Positions 8,850-18,580 are shown, numbered from the stretch's first letter. The stretch: 64,000 nucleotides of DNA from an uncultured Schlesneria sp. (GCA_903840265.1 CAIMFH010000140.1:17659-81658); one strand, 5' to 3'. The notes: generated by a model from the letters alone, not told the origin. Program-made: numbers and translations.

Positions 8850-10439
8850 TCATGCCGCCCTGCGTTCCTTGACGGTTGGGAGTGGAATGGCGATTGGTTC
8901 CATTTCAGCTTCACGAAGTCGACGAACGATTTCGGTGGTGGAGACGCCTGGTGTGATTCCCAGCGCCTTCACGCGACCGCCGTATTGGACGACGACTTCG
9001 CGACCGACGATTTCGTCGTCGCGGTAAGTGCCACCTTTGACCAGGATGTCCGGTTGCAGGGCATGCAAGACGGCGTGCGGCGTGTCTTCATCGAAGACGA
9101 CGACATAGTCGACCGATTCCAGCCCGGCCAGCATTGCCGCGCGATATTCCTGGTCGAAGATCGGACGCTCGGGGGCTTTGTTCAATCGGCGAACACTGTC
9201 ATCGCTGTTGATCGCCACGATCAGGCAATCCCCTTCGCGAGCTGCTTCGGCCAGATAGGAGATATGTCCGACATGCAAAAGATCGAAACAGCCGTTCGTG
9301 AGCACGACCTTCTGTCCGGCCTTATGTCGAGCGGAAACATGTCGTGTCAGTTCGTCCAGTGAACAGACTTTGCCCGCGGCTCGACGGCTGCCGTGCAACA
9401 GGTCGGTCAGAATCTCTTTGCGGCTGATGCGAACCACGCCGACCTGTTCGACTTCTAGGCCACCCGCGACGTTCGCCAGACGACAGAGGCGACTGGGTTC
9501 GATTCCTGCCGCCATCCCCAGTCCGAACATTGCCAAGACCATATCGCCCGCACCGGTCACATCGTAGACCTCGCGAATGCGAGTCGGCAGATGAATCGGT
9601 TCGCCGTCTTGTCGAGCCAGCACGATGCCGTCGCGATCGAGTGTCACGAACGCCATATCGAGCCCGAACTTTTCGACCAGTAGGTTTCCGGCTTTGTAGG
9701 CCGCATCGATCGAACGGATATCGATCCCGGTTGCCTTCTGTGTTTCCGATCGATTCGGGGTCACACCAGTCGCACCGCGGTACAGGTTGTAGTCACCTCC
9801 GGCAGCGGGATCGACCACAACGGGGATCCCCGCAGCGCGAGCCGCTGCGATCAGTGGCTTGACCACTTCAGCGGTGCAGACACCTTTCGCATAGTCGGAA
9901 ATTAAGACCGCTTGGAACTCATGCAGTCGCGGCAATATGGCATTCAGCAGCTTCTGAGCGATCTCTGTTCGGATCGGATGGCGCATTTCGCGATCGACTC
10001 GCAACATCTGATGCGGATGCCGATGTTGAGCTCGACCCATGAACCGAACTTTGCACGTCGTCGGCCGATCATCGTCGGCAACCAATGCCGAGCAGTCGAC
10101 TCCAGCTCGTGCAAGTTCTTGGGCAACCAGAGGTGCGTCGGCATCGTTCCCGACCACGCCTGCCAGTGTGACTTCGGCATCCAGCCCGCGCAGCATGTTG
10201 GCGACGTTTGCCGCGCCCCCCAGACGAGTTTCCTGGCGATCTTCGCGCAGCAGGATCACAGGAGCTTCCTGGCTGATTCGTTCGGCGTCACCCCAGACGT
10301 ACCGATCGAGAATCAGATCCCCGAGCACGAGGATTCGCGGCGTCCCCAGCCGCTCCATGTCGTCAATCAGTTCGTAAGACATAGCGTTCGCCATCCCTGG
10401 CCCGCGCGGCGGTTTCGCGAGTGTTGACTCGTTGATCAT
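8850..10439 (-). CDS. hldE: Bifunctional heptose-7-phosphate kinase / heptose-1-phosphate adenylyltransferase
   Basis: The 529-residue fusion makes the ADP-heptose precursor. Residues about 35-345 are a PfkB/ribokinase-type kinase (GDLILDRYVWGDAERISQEAP near the start, and VTGAGDMVLAMFGLGMAAG with the catalytic aspartate). Residues about 370-505 are a cytidylyltransferase-like domain (TNGCFDLLHVGHISYL, with the HxGH motif). E. coli HldE has about 477 residues; the extra length is at the termini. It is the first gene of an operon that continues into waaF and a GT4 gene, so precursor synthesis and transfer are coupled. A phosphatase (GmhB) and an isomerase (GmhA) must be elsewhere. Confidence 0.93.
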   Translation of the reverse strand: MINESTLAKPPRGPGMANAMSYELIDDMERLGTPRILVLGDLILDRYVWGDAERISQEAPVILLREDRQETRLGGAANVANMLRGLDAEVTLAGVVGNDADAPLVAQELARAGVDCSALVADDDRPTTCKVRFMGRAQHRHPHQMLRVDREMRHPIRTEIAQKLLNAILPRLHEFQAVLISDYAKGVCTAEVVKPLIAAARAAGIPVVVDPAAGGDYNLYRGATGVTPNRSETQKATGIDIRSIDAAYKAGNLLVEKFGLDMAFVTLDRDGIVLARQDGEPIHLPTRIREVYDVTGAGDMVLAMFGLGMAAGIEPSRLCRLANVAGGLEVEQVGVVRISRKEILTDLLHGSRRAAGKVCSLDELTRHVSARHKAGQKVVLTNGCFDLLHVGHISYLAEAAREGDCLIVAINSDDSVRRLNKAPERPIFDQEYRAAMLAGLESVDYVVVFDEDTPHAVLHALQPDILVKGGTYRDDEIVGREVVVQYGGRVKALGITPGVSTTEIVRRLREAEMEPIAIPLPTVKERRAA

Positions 10440-10536
10440 TTGCCCCAGCCGAGATTCCCTCTTCGGCGGGCGGAATCATCGTCTGGGATGGAAGTTAAGT
10501 CAATGTGTGTTCTAGCGAACGGAATCAACGATGAAC

Positions 10537-12669
10537 TCACTCGGCCGATGTTTCCGCCATCGATTTCTCAAAGGCCTTTTTGTACGCGGCTTCCTCGGCT
10601 TGGGCCGCAACAAGTTGGGGCTTCAGTTTTTCCAATACATCTTCCGATGTGGCTAGTTTTTGGACGTAACGTTGGTGCAGGGCATCAGTTTCGCCAAGCG
10701 CCTTCAGGTTTTCACGGAGCCGCTGTTGATCGACTGTCGCCGCTTGGATTTCCGCCTCAATGGCGTTTCGAGCCGCGGTCAGTTCGGACAACGCTTGTCG
10801 GCGTTGAAGGAATTTTTGCAGCACTTCACGAACTTGAAGTGAGGATTTGTCAGAACGAATGTAGAAATTGGTTCTTTCGATATCGAAGTTTTGGATGATG
10901 AAACGTTCCGTCTGCTTCGTCGTCTCGACAATTTTCTCTGTCACCGGTTTGCCAGGCTCTGCATTCACGGCAAACCGATAGAGACTACGGGTTTTCTCAG
11001 TTGGTTTGGGAACGACAATTTCCCACGGCTCGTCGATCGGCTGTTCAATTAAGATTGTTTTCGGATGTGATCCAGAGTTCTTGACCAAATAGGTCGTCTT
11101 CCGAGTCGAGAGTTTCCGCAGCACCAGATGTCCCTGAGAAATCGTCATTCTCTCCAAGACATTTGTTTCGTCCGGCTCTTCCATGACCACTTCGGTATCC
11201 AAGTCCATCGCGTAGGTGATTAAGCGAGTTGAGCCTGGCGGAATATCTGCAATTTGGGCGTCGCCAGCATATTCGTCTCCTTCGAAGACCGTGATCGGCC
11301 CCTGTTGAAGATGCAGATCGGTCGAGTTGATCAACTTCAAGCCCGCCAATGGGTGCTTGGTATGCACGCTATTGTTGAAGACGTAAACCTTGTCACCTTT
11401 GATTGCACTATTGACGATTGGCAGCAACGCCGATTCGTTTCGACGTAGCGAGACCGGCGTCTTAATGACATAGCGGAACAACTCACCCAGATCGTCTGTG
11501 GTTGCCGCCGCGGCCACTCCCTGAGTCAGATCAATTGCACCTGGTGTCTTGACGGGCGATGCCGCTGCACCTGCGCCGCCGCCAAAGAATCCGCCGCCCA
11601 TTCCCCCTCCCATGCCTCCGCCCATACCACCCATGCCTCCACCCCCGGGCATTCCAGGCATGCCGGTTGGTTTCTTCCGAGAAGCATTGGCTTGGTCGTC
11701 GGCTTGTGCTCGAAACTCTTGGTCGCGCGCTGCCAGATCCTGGTTATAGACCCGTGGCTCGACGGAGGTATGCAGTTCCAGTTTCGCCACAGGTCGAGTC
11801 GTGAACAGAGGCTGATAAAGATCCATTTGAAACGAAATGGGGCGACCACTTATCAAGGTCAAATCGACTTCGTTCCAATCTTGGGCGGTCGTGTTTTCGA
11901 CGATGGCCCAACCCTGCAAGAAGGGTGGCTTTTCCTCGTCGAGAACCAGCCGGTAGGTCGTCTTCCAGACGGGCGATTCCTGAACATAGCCAACACTGAC
12001 TTCGCGTTGTTTCTCGCCGCGCAGATCCAGTTTGACGAGTTTCTGGTCCTGTTTTCGTGATTCGGCCAGCAGATCCAGAGCTTGCTCGAATTCGCGATTC
12101 ACTTTCTCATCCAGGAACTTGGTTACTCGGATCGATTCGATCGCGACGACCCTGATTCCAGCATCGGTTCGGACCAGCACGTGCTCGGTGTCGATGGGAA
12201 GCTGATCACGGCCGAGCAATTTACGATGTTCGATGCCAATGATCGCTCCGATGACGGGTTTGGTATCGCTGCTGACGGCGAGTTCCACCGACTGTCCCCG
12301 CATTTGCTGAAGGATCTGAGTCAGCGTCGGGCTACGAGTGACATCGATCGCCAAGGTCTTCAACGTCTGCGCGATGGGCTGGGGAGATCCATAATTCACC
12401 GAAGCAACTCGCCCGCCACCACGATCCTGCACGACCAGACTTTTCAAGAGATCATTGATGTCATCCGCTTTGACCGGAAACTCGACCTGACGATTGCCCT
12501 CGATCTCGCCGCGATGCTCGAAGAAGGCCACGCCCGAATTGAGCATGACGACTCTTTTCAACGGGAGTGGCGGCGGATTGTCCGCTGCTGGGCAAGCTGC
12601 CGCCGACACTAAGAACCCGCTGAAAACTAGCGTGGACAGCGAACGAGAACGCTCAAAAATGCGATTCAT
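10537..12669 (-). CDS. Exported DUF4139 domain protein with Gly/Met-rich tract
   Basis: The 710-residue protein has a signal peptide (about residues 1-28; the cysteine in SAAAC is a weak lipobox possibility). The N-terminal half has the LKRVVMLNSGVAFFEHRG start of the DUF4139/mucoidy-inhibitor-like family. A Gly/Met-rich low-complexity stretch (about residues 338-370) splits the protein. The C-terminal part is beta-rich and ends in a coiled coil (about 610-700). The family may be surface or periplasmic; its biochemical function is unknown. It is divergent from the STN/thioredoxin genes starting at 12783, with a 113-bp shared promoter region. Confidence 0.8.
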   Translation of the reverse strand: MNRIFERSRSLSTLVFSGFLVSAAACPAADNPPPLPLKRVVMLNSGVAFFEHRGEIEGNRQVEFPVKADDINDLLKSLVVQDRGGGRVASVNYGSPQPIAQTLKTLAIDVTRSPTLTQILQQMRGQSVELAVSSDTKPVIGAIIGIEHRKLLGRDQLPIDTEHVLVRTDAGIRVVAIESIRVTKFLDEKVNREFEQALDLLAESRKQDQKLVKLDLRGEKQREVSVGYVQESPVWKTTYRLVLDEEKPPFLQGWAIVENTTAQDWNEVDLTLISGRPISFQMDLYQPLFTTRPVAKLELHTSVEPRVYNQDLAARDQEFRAQADDQANASRKKPTGMPGMPGGGGMGGMGGGMGGGMGGGFFGGGAGAAASPVKTPGAIDLTQGVAAAATTDDLGELFRYVIKTPVSLRRNESALLPIVNSAIKGDKVYVFNNSVHTKHPLAGLKLINSTDLHLQQGPITVFEGDEYAGDAQIADIPPGSTRLITYAMDLDTEVVMEEPDETNVLERMTISQGHLVLRKLSTRKTTYLVKNSGSHPKTILIEQPIDEPWEIVVPKPTEKTRSLYRFAVNAEPGKPVTEKIVETTKQTERFIIQNFDIERTNFYIRSDKSSLQVREVLQKFLQRRQALSELTAARNAIEAEIQAATVDQQRLRENLKALGETDALHQRYVQKLATSEDVLEKLKPQLVAAQAEEAAYKKAFEKSMAETSAE

Positions 12670-12782
12670 GGCGAAGTCTCTCAGTAGCTGGCATTGGCGA
12701 ATTGATAATTAGCGTCTTGCGATTCGGTGATCGTCCGGATTATCTTGACTTGTCGAATCATGCTAGCGAGGAGAGACCAGCC

Positions 12783-13577
12783 ATGACCACTCGTTTCTTA
12801 ATAGTTTGCTCAATTCTGCTGGCCAGCTTTGCGCTCGTCACTGCGGAAGAACCATCGACAATCGGGGTCGATACTGGCGATTCCCCGATCGTACGTGAAT
12901 CGGCAAATCGAATTGAGAAGACACTCAAAGAGGCGGTGAATGTCGATTTGACTGATAGCCCCCTAGAAGAAGTCCTGGATGGTCTGGAGAAAGCTCACCG
13001 CATTTCCATCTGGCTCGACAAGCAAGCACTGCAAGACGAAGGTGTGGCCACGGATCAACAGGTAACACTTGTCAAATCGAGTATCACCTTGCAGACGGCG
13101 CTGTTACTCATCTTGGAACCGCTGGGACTGACCACGGTCAATCAGGACGGCGTCCTAAAAGTGACGACGCAAGCCAAGGCTGACGAAAGCATGACAACTC
13201 GGATCTATCCGGTTGCGGATCTGGTCAATACACCTACCGCGGGGGAGAGTTATACGACTTTGATCGTCGTCTTCCAGCAAAACACATCCGGTAAGTGGGT
13301 GGACATCGATCAAGAAGGAGGAAGCGTCACTGCGTTTCCGAATGCACAGGCATTGGTCGTGCGGCAGACGCAGAAGATTCATCGACAGATTGAAGGAATT
13401 CTGACCGCCTTGCGCAAGGTGAAGCGACTTCAGCACCTCTCGTCGATCCCCTCCGACATCGACGATCCCGATGCATTGAACACTATCGATCCGACTCCTC
13501 GCCATCGTCGATCAGCCCCTCGGACGCCTCGGTCTACTCAATCCTGGCAACAGCCCAGGGTTTATGCCAACGATTGA
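12783..13577 (+). CDS. Exported protein with secretin-type STN domain
   Basis: The 264-residue product has a signal peptide (residues 1-22, cleavage after LVTA). It continues with an STN-like domain (about 45-130: VNVDLTDSPLEEVLDGLEKA, then SSITLQTALLLILEPLGLT). STN domains occur at the periplasmic end of secretins and TonB-dependent receptors. Here no secretin pore follows, only a second mixed alpha/beta region and a Ser/Pro/Arg-rich tail. The ATG at 12783, after GAGGAGAG, is preferred over the in-frame 12702. It lies 22 bp before the thioredoxin-fold gene, so the two are likely an operon. Confidence 0.75.
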   Translation: MTTRFLIVCSILLASFALVTAEEPSTIGVDTGDSPIVRESANRIEKTLKEAVNVDLTDSPLEEVLDGLEKAHRISIWLDKQALQDEGVATDQQVTLVKSSITLQTALLLILEPLGLTTVNQDGVLKVTTQAKADESMTTRIYPVADLVNTPTAGESYTTLIVVFQQNTSGKWVDIDQEGGSVTAFPNAQALVVRQTQKIHRQIEGILTALRKVKRLQHLSSIPSDIDDPDALNTIDPTPRHRRSAPRTPRSTQSWQQPRVYAND

Positions 13578-13599
13578 ATGCGTCACAAGGAGGTCGGCG

Positions 13600-14874
13600 A
13601 TGGAATGGAAGCTGCCGCGCCCCACATGGGCCGTACTCACCGGGGTTGTTGTCATTGCCGGTGTGTCAGTTTGTTGGTCTTCCTGGCTTTCCCAGCCGCC
13701 CGCCGAAAATGCTCCTCAGCCGGTCGTGTCCACCCGCTTGGAGACGCGTTTCCGCGACCTCATGGCATCCTACCAAGAAGACCAGCGGCGCTGGTTTCGG
13801 GATGTGAATGCAGTGAAGACGGACGCGGAGCGGGATGCGGTCGTGAAGGTTGATGAAGACGGCTGGGCGCGAAAGGCATGGGCACTGGTTCAGACATCTT
13901 CGGGCGATCCAGCCACGTTGGAAGCCTGCTGCCAGATCGCTACCAATTTCGCCTACTCCCAAGAAGCGACGTTCGCACTCGCTCGCCTTCGTGATGCCTA
14001 CTTCCGCGAGGCTCATTTGGGGGATTACTGCCCGTTGCTGGCCCTCTCACCGGCCCCGCAGGCGGAACAATTTCTCCGGGCGGCCAGGACGGAACACGCG
14101 GATACGACGACACGGGTTCGAGCGGGTCTGGCACTCGCGCATTATCTCCGTTGGCAGGTTCTGGCCGACCATGCTCGGAAGCGCCAGGATGGGGAGAGCC
14201 TGCTGAATATCTACCTCGATCCCGACGAAGAAGCCCGCCTGGTCGAGGAAGTCGAGGAGATCTGTCAGATGGTGATGGACGGTCACGCCGAGAAACCGTG
14301 GTTGAACTACGACGACGACGCACCCGCCCCGACGACGATGGGCCAGACGGCAGCCGGCATCCTGGCCTCCATCGAGGAGATCGATGTCCGGCGTCTGGCG
14401 GTCGGTCAAGTTGCCCCTGAAGTCGCCGCGATCGACAGCGACGGGGTGCCATTGAAATTGAGCGAATTCCGAGGGAACGTGATGCTGCTTAGCTTCAGCG
14501 GGCAACACTGCGTCCCCTGCCGCATGATGATTCCACACGAGCGAGACTTACAAGACCGCCTCAATGGACGGCCGTTTGCACTGATCGGCTTCGACCGCAG
14601 CGAGGATAAAGAGGCCGAAGACCTGAAGGTGTTTCTGGTGAGTCAGGAGATCACCTGGCGCGTCTGCCCCGGGCGATCTCAAGAGGGCCGGGACATCTTC
14701 CGGAAATGGAACGTCCACTCCATCCCGATGTTCTATCTCATCGACGACCGCGGAGTGATCCGGCAGCGATTCGATGGCTACACGGAACCGATAGCGCTGG
14801 GTGCCGCTGTCGAGTCACTGTTAAAAGAAGCCGAGGAGCGAGTCGGTTCGGCCGTGACGCCCGGAGAGCGATGA
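13600..14874 (+). CDS. Membrane-anchored thioredoxin-fold (TlpA/redoxin-like) protein
   Basis: The 424-residue protein has one N-terminal transmembrane helix (about residues 9-28), then a helical region of about 250 residues. The C-terminal redoxin/TlpA domain (about 275-420) has the CVPC active site at Cys304 and Cys307 in SGQHCVPCRMM. SIPMFYLIDDRG carries the cis-Pro. It should act in the periplasm as a thiol reductant or oxidant for exported proteins. The start is fixed by AAGGAGG at 13587-13593, six bases before the ATG. It follows the STN protein and precedes a small membrane protein. Confidence 0.85.
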   Translation: MEWKLPRPTWAVLTGVVVIAGVSVCWSSWLSQPPAENAPQPVVSTRLETRFRDLMASYQEDQRRWFRDVNAVKTDAERDAVVKVDEDGWARKAWALVQTSSGDPATLEACCQIATNFAYSQEATFALARLRDAYFREAHLGDYCPLLALSPAPQAEQFLRAARTEHADTTTRVRAGLALAHYLRWQVLADHARKRQDGESLLNIYLDPDEEARLVEEVEEICQMVMDGHAEKPWLNYDDDAPAPTTMGQTAAGILASIEEIDVRRLAVGQVAPEVAAIDSDGVPLKLSEFRGNVMLLSFSGQHCVPCRMMIPHERDLQDRLNGRPFALIGFDRSEDKEAEDLKVFLVSQEITWRVCPGRSQEGRDIFRKWNVHSIPMFYLIDDRGVIRQRFDGYTEPIALGAAVESLLKEAEERVGSAVTPGER

Positions 14875-14911
14875 ATTGCTTCCTCAGGGAGACACAAAGA
14901 TATGGATAGAG

Positions 14912-15208
14912 ATGCTGACGACGAAAGGCAGACAACTTGTGAGCCTTCGCAGTTCATCAGCCGATGAGAGCTTCGGTTGCCTGTTTGGTCTACTAGGGGC
15001 TCTGATCGGACCTCTTGTTGGGCTGCACGGCTACCAGACAGGCGTCAAGCGAATCCAATCGATCGATCCTGATGTCCTCGTCTGCGGGTTTTCGGTCGTC
15101 GGCCCGATGCTCGGGGGAGTGATCATCGGCGGCGTTGCTGGGGCTATCGGCGGGGTAGTTCTGTGGCGCATGATCAGGTGGTTCTACGGAACACCGACGC
15201 AAACATAG
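14912..15208 (+). CDS. Small glycine-rich membrane protein
   Basis: The 98-residue product has two hydrophobic, glycine-rich segments (about residues 24-41 and 60-86: LFGLLGALIGPLVGL and GGVIIGGVAGAIGGVVL), resembling glycine-zipper helices. The family is not recognised. The ATG at 14912 is chosen over an in-frame TTG at 14876. The gene lies 37 bp after the thioredoxin-fold gene and may belong to its operon. Confidence 0.55.
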   Translation: MLTTKGRQLVSLRSSSADESFGCLFGLLGALIGPLVGLHGYQTGVKRIQSIDPDVLVCGFSVVGPMLGGVIIGGVAGAIGGVVLWRMIRWFYGTPTQT

Positions 15209-15527
15209 GTCACGATCTGAATTCACCTTGCGGCTCGCGGGCCGTTGGCGGCAGCGCGGAAGTCGGGATGGCGCAAGGTCCAATGGCGTCAAGAATGCCG
15301 CATCGGAGCGACGGCCTTCCCACCCCGAAGTTTCCTGACAAACTTTGCAGTCAATCTCGGTCTTCCTCCAAACGCCGGTTCGCGATTAGAATCGGCCACG
15401 CTCGGCTAGACGAGCCAACTACGCGGAATGCGTAGGGTTATGTCGAATCGCACCATCGGGACCAGTGCGAACGACACCGCAGTGAAGGGATTCCAGACAC
15501 CGAAAACGGTGTGGCGGGAAGGACTGA
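15209..15527. other. Gene-free interval before the RND exporter
   Basis: No convincing frame lies on either strand. It should hold the promoter of the exporter gene. I see no clear repeat or hairpin. Confidence 0.4.
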
Positions 15528-18359
15528 ATGACTCACTTCTTTGATCGTAAAGGCCCTTGGGGCAATGGGTTGGCCGTGTGGGTGGTGATGGCGATGGTAT
15601 TCGCCCTGCCGCTCGCCTGGTGGTCACTCAGCCAGACTCGTCTCGATAATGACGTCGAAAAATGGCTCCCGAGCGATGACCCGGAACTTAAGGTCCTGGA
15701 ATGGGCGAATCAGCGTTTTTCGTTCGAAGAGCGCGTCTTCGTCTCGTGGGACGGCAGTTCGATCAATGATCCTCGCATTCGTAAATTTGTCGAGAAGCTG
15801 GAAGGGAAGCCGGATGCCGACGGCATTCGTCGCGGCGGCGTCCCCCATATCTCACGCGTGCTGGAACCACGCGATCTGCTGAACATCATGCAGAAGAATG
15901 GTGTTGAACCGCGTGAAGCGGTCCGTCGACTGCAAGGGGTCGTGCTCGGAGCGGGCTCCTTGAAGTTGAAGCTGACCGACTTCGGCAAGTCGGGAATGCG
16001 ACAAACAAAGCAAGAATTGATCGCGGCCGCCAAGACTCGGTTCGCAGTCGATCTGAAATTCAGTGAGCCGATTCCCGATTTCTGGTCATTAGTCGCTGTC
16101 CCCCCGCCACCGCCTGAAGAAGGCGAAACGGCAGGTGATCTGGCCGCCCCGGCCGTGATGAATGCTGCCGGAAAGCTAGTCGACATTGATTCTGTCGATC
16201 ACGACTTGCAGGTGACTTGGAAAGGGATTCGTCCCGCCACAGCCCAAACAGAAGAAATCGCCACCTGGTTCACTGAATTCGTCCCCCAGAAAGACCTGGG
16301 CCAGAAGCTTGTCGAACGCAGTTTCTTCGCAATCGGATCTCCCGTCACGATTGCCCTGGCCATTTCGGAAGCGGGTTTGGCCGACAAAGATGAAACGGTC
16401 TCGGTCATCCGTGAAGCAGCCGTCGCTGTCGGAATTCCGGCAGATGTGCTGCGCATGGGTGGCAGCGCCGTTTCGACAACATCGCTCAACAAAGAAGTTG
16501 CCAAGGCCTTCTGGGATCCCGCCTATCCGCTGACAGAGTTCCATCATCGTTCGGTCGTGCTGACATCCGCACTGCTCAGTTCTTTACTGGCATTCCTGCT
16601 GCTTCGCAGCATTCGCCTGGCAACGATCGTGCTGATGGTTTCGCTGTATGCGACGTTGTTATCGGCCGCGTTGATCTCGGCCACCGGCGGTTCGATGAAC
16701 ATGGTCCTGGTGGTCATGCCTTCGCTACTGATGGTGCTGACGCTGTCCGGAGCGATCCACGTTGCCAATTACTGGAAGCACGCCGCTTCCAAAGATGAAG
16801 CCACCGCAGTCTCACAGACGGTGCGAACTTCCTGGATGCCCTGCTTCCTGGCGAGTCTGACCACTGCGATCGGCCTGATTTCGCTCTGCACCAGTTCGCT
16901 GATTCCTGTTCACGACTTCGGACTGTACGCCGCCGCCGGCACAATGATATCGCTAGTGATCATCCTGTTCTGCGTGCCAGCTCTGTTGCAGATCTGGCCG
17001 GGGAAAGCTCCGGCAGAACATGAACTCGATCATCCCGGCTGGCGCCTGCTGGGACGCGGCCTAACAACTTGGCCAGTGTTGCAATCGCTGGTCTTCGTGT
17101 CGATCTGTGTCGCCTGTAGCTACGGGCTGACCCGATTCGGCGTCGAAACCAAAACAATTCGTTACTTCCCCGCGAAGGCTCGGATCGCTCAAGACTACTC
17201 GTTCATCGAAACCAATCTCGCGGGAATCATGCCCGTGGAAACGGTCGTTCGATTCGATTTGCAAGCTCAGAAAGACATGACCTTTCTCGATCGCATGGAG
17301 ATCGTGCGCGAGATCCAGGAACGTCTGCGAGCTAATCCCGATATCACGGGTTCACTCTCGCTGGCGGACTTCCTGCCTGTGAGTGAGATCCCCGACGAAG
17401 GTTCGGGCTTTGTGACTCGCAGCAAGTTCTTCAAGCGAGCGACATCGATTCAGCAGAAGGTTCGCGAAGGCGAAGTTCCTGCCGCCAAGGCCTTCTACAC
17501 GACAACCGAAGAAGCCCACGATCTGAAAGCCCCGGGCGATCACCAATTGAACCAGGCTGGTGACGAACTGTGGCTGATCACGTCGCAAGTCACAATCATG
17601 GCGGACAACGATTTCGGGGCTGTCCTGGCCGACGTTCACAAGATCGCACAAGACGTTCTGCGCATGCATCCCGGATCGGATCACACGGTTACGGGAACGA
17701 TGTCATTGTTCCTGCGGACTCAGCAAGCCGTTCTGCAAAGTCTGATCAGAAGCTGCGCGGTGGCTTTCTTCCTGATCCTGGGCGTGTTTGTCTTCATGCT
17801 GCGTAACTTCGCGGCTGGCCTGGTCGCGATGATTCCCAACGTCATCCCGGTGGCTGTCGTGTTCGGGTGCATTTCCTGGATGGGTCAAAAGGTCGACATC
17901 GGCTCAATGATCACCGCTTCCATTGCCCTCGGCATCGCCGTCAATGGAACGTTGCACTATCTGACTTGGGTTCAACTGGGGATGCGCAACGGTCAGACGC
18001 GGCGGGCTTCGATCGTTTCCGCTCTGGTGAAGTGTGGTCCCGCCATGTGTCAAACCAGCCTGGCTGTGGCGTTCGGATTGCTGATGCTGGTCCCGGCCGA
18101 ACTGCTGCTGATCAGTCGCTTCGGCTGGATGATGGCTGCGATGATTGGAGTGGCCTTGCTGGGCGATATCATCCTGATGCCGCAACTGCTGGCAGGCCCG
18201 CTGGGCTACCTGTTCGAACCGAAGAAGGCCGCTGCCGCGACCAAGTCCATCGCATCGACCGCAGACGCAGTCGCAGTCGCTGCCGAAGGTGTCCCCGCAC
18301 CGCACTTTGCCTCGCGAAGCTCCAAATCGGATTCGCAACATGCTTCTGAGCACAAGTAG
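15528..18359 (+). CDS. RND/MMPL-family transporter
   Basis: The 943-residue integral inner-membrane protein has the RND pattern. One helix near residue 15 is followed by a large periplasmic loop (about 40-330), five helices (about 340-490), a second isolated helix (about 518), a second large loop (about 540-735) and a final five-helix bundle ending near 895. The SMNMVLVVMPSLLMVLTLSGAIH-type segment and the repeat around GSMITASIALGIAVNGTLHYL match MMPL/hopanoid-type exporters. Such proteins usually export lipids using the proton gradient. No membrane-fusion or TolC-like partner is adjacent. A GGAAGGA-like ribosome site precedes the ATG. Confidence 0.85.
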   Translation: MTHFFDRKGPWGNGLAVWVVMAMVFALPLAWWSLSQTRLDNDVEKWLPSDDPELKVLEWANQRFSFEERVFVSWDGSSINDPRIRKFVEKLEGKPDADGIRRGGVPHISRVLEPRDLLNIMQKNGVEPREAVRRLQGVVLGAGSLKLKLTDFGKSGMRQTKQELIAAAKTRFAVDLKFSEPIPDFWSLVAVPPPPPEEGETAGDLAAPAVMNAAGKLVDIDSVDHDLQVTWKGIRPATAQTEEIATWFTEFVPQKDLGQKLVERSFFAIGSPVTIALAISEAGLADKDETVSVIREAAVAVGIPADVLRMGGSAVSTTSLNKEVAKAFWDPAYPLTEFHHRSVVLTSALLSSLLAFLLLRSIRLATIVLMVSLYATLLSAALISATGGSMNMVLVVMPSLLMVLTLSGAIHVANYWKHAASKDEATAVSQTVRTSWMPCFLASLTTAIGLISLCTSSLIPVHDFGLYAAAGTMISLVIILFCVPALLQIWPGKAPAEHELDHPGWRLLGRGLTTWPVLQSLVFVSICVACSYGLTRFGVETKTIRYFPAKARIAQDYSFIETNLAGIMPVETVVRFDLQAQKDMTFLDRMEIVREIQERLRANPDITGSLSLADFLPVSEIPDEGSGFVTRSKFFKRATSIQQKVREGEVPAAKAFYTTTEEAHDLKAPGDHQLNQAGDELWLITSQVTIMADNDFGAVLADVHKIAQDVLRMHPGSDHTVTGTMSLFLRTQQAVLQSLIRSCAVAFFLILGVFVFMLRNFAAGLVAMIPNVIPVAVVFGCISWMGQKVDIGSMITASIALGIAVNGTLHYLTWVQLGMRNGQTRRASIVSALVKCGPAMCQTSLAVAFGLLMLVPAELLLISRFGWMMAAMIGVALLGDIILMPQLLAGPLGYLFEPKKAAAATKSIASTADAVAVAAEGVPAPHFASRSSKSDSQHASEHK

Positions 18360-18374
18360 TCGTTCTTGAGGCTT

Positions 18375-18395
18375 CCGTTGGGCCTGCCCCAACGG
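18375..18395. repeat. Hairpin repeat copy A
   Basis: An 8-bp stem (CCGTTGGG with CCCAACGG) lies just after the exporter stop. It is an inverted near-copy of 18514-18534, with matching bases beyond the stem. It may end the exporter transcript. Confidence 0.55.
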
Positions 18396-18440
18396 AGCCA
18401 ACAACTCACGAGCTACCAGCATGATTTCACGTAGACATTG

Positions 18441-18469
18441 CTCTCCGTCCGGTTCACCCGGACGGAGAG
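18441..18469. terminator. Strong 12-bp hairpin, likely bidirectional terminator
   Basis: A perfect stem CTCTCCGTCCGG pairs with CCGGACGGAGAG around a 5-nt loop. It sits between the convergent exporter (+) and DUF58 (-) genes. It is followed by TTCTTC on the plus strand, a weak T-tract. Confidence 0.65.
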
Positions 18470-18513
18470 TTCTTCGCTCGCAGGGCCAGTTTAGTAGCTC
18501 CAACTTGCTGGTC

Positions 18514-18534
18514 CCGTTGGGGCAAGCCCAACGG
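18514..18534. repeat. Hairpin repeat copy B (inverted copy of A)
   Basis: It has the same 8-bp stem as 18375-18395, and the surrounding bases match copy A in reverse complement. Together they frame the 18441-18469 hairpin symmetrically. Confidence 0.55.
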
Positions 18535-18580
18535 AAACACTGCCACTAAACCAGTCCAAACTGTCATCGTGAACCGTCGG

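Noticed and set aside
8749..8914. 55-residue N-terminal extension of the heptosyltransferase
   Set aside because: The extension overlaps the palindromic repeat and the end of hldE, and the family start fits the ATG at 8749.
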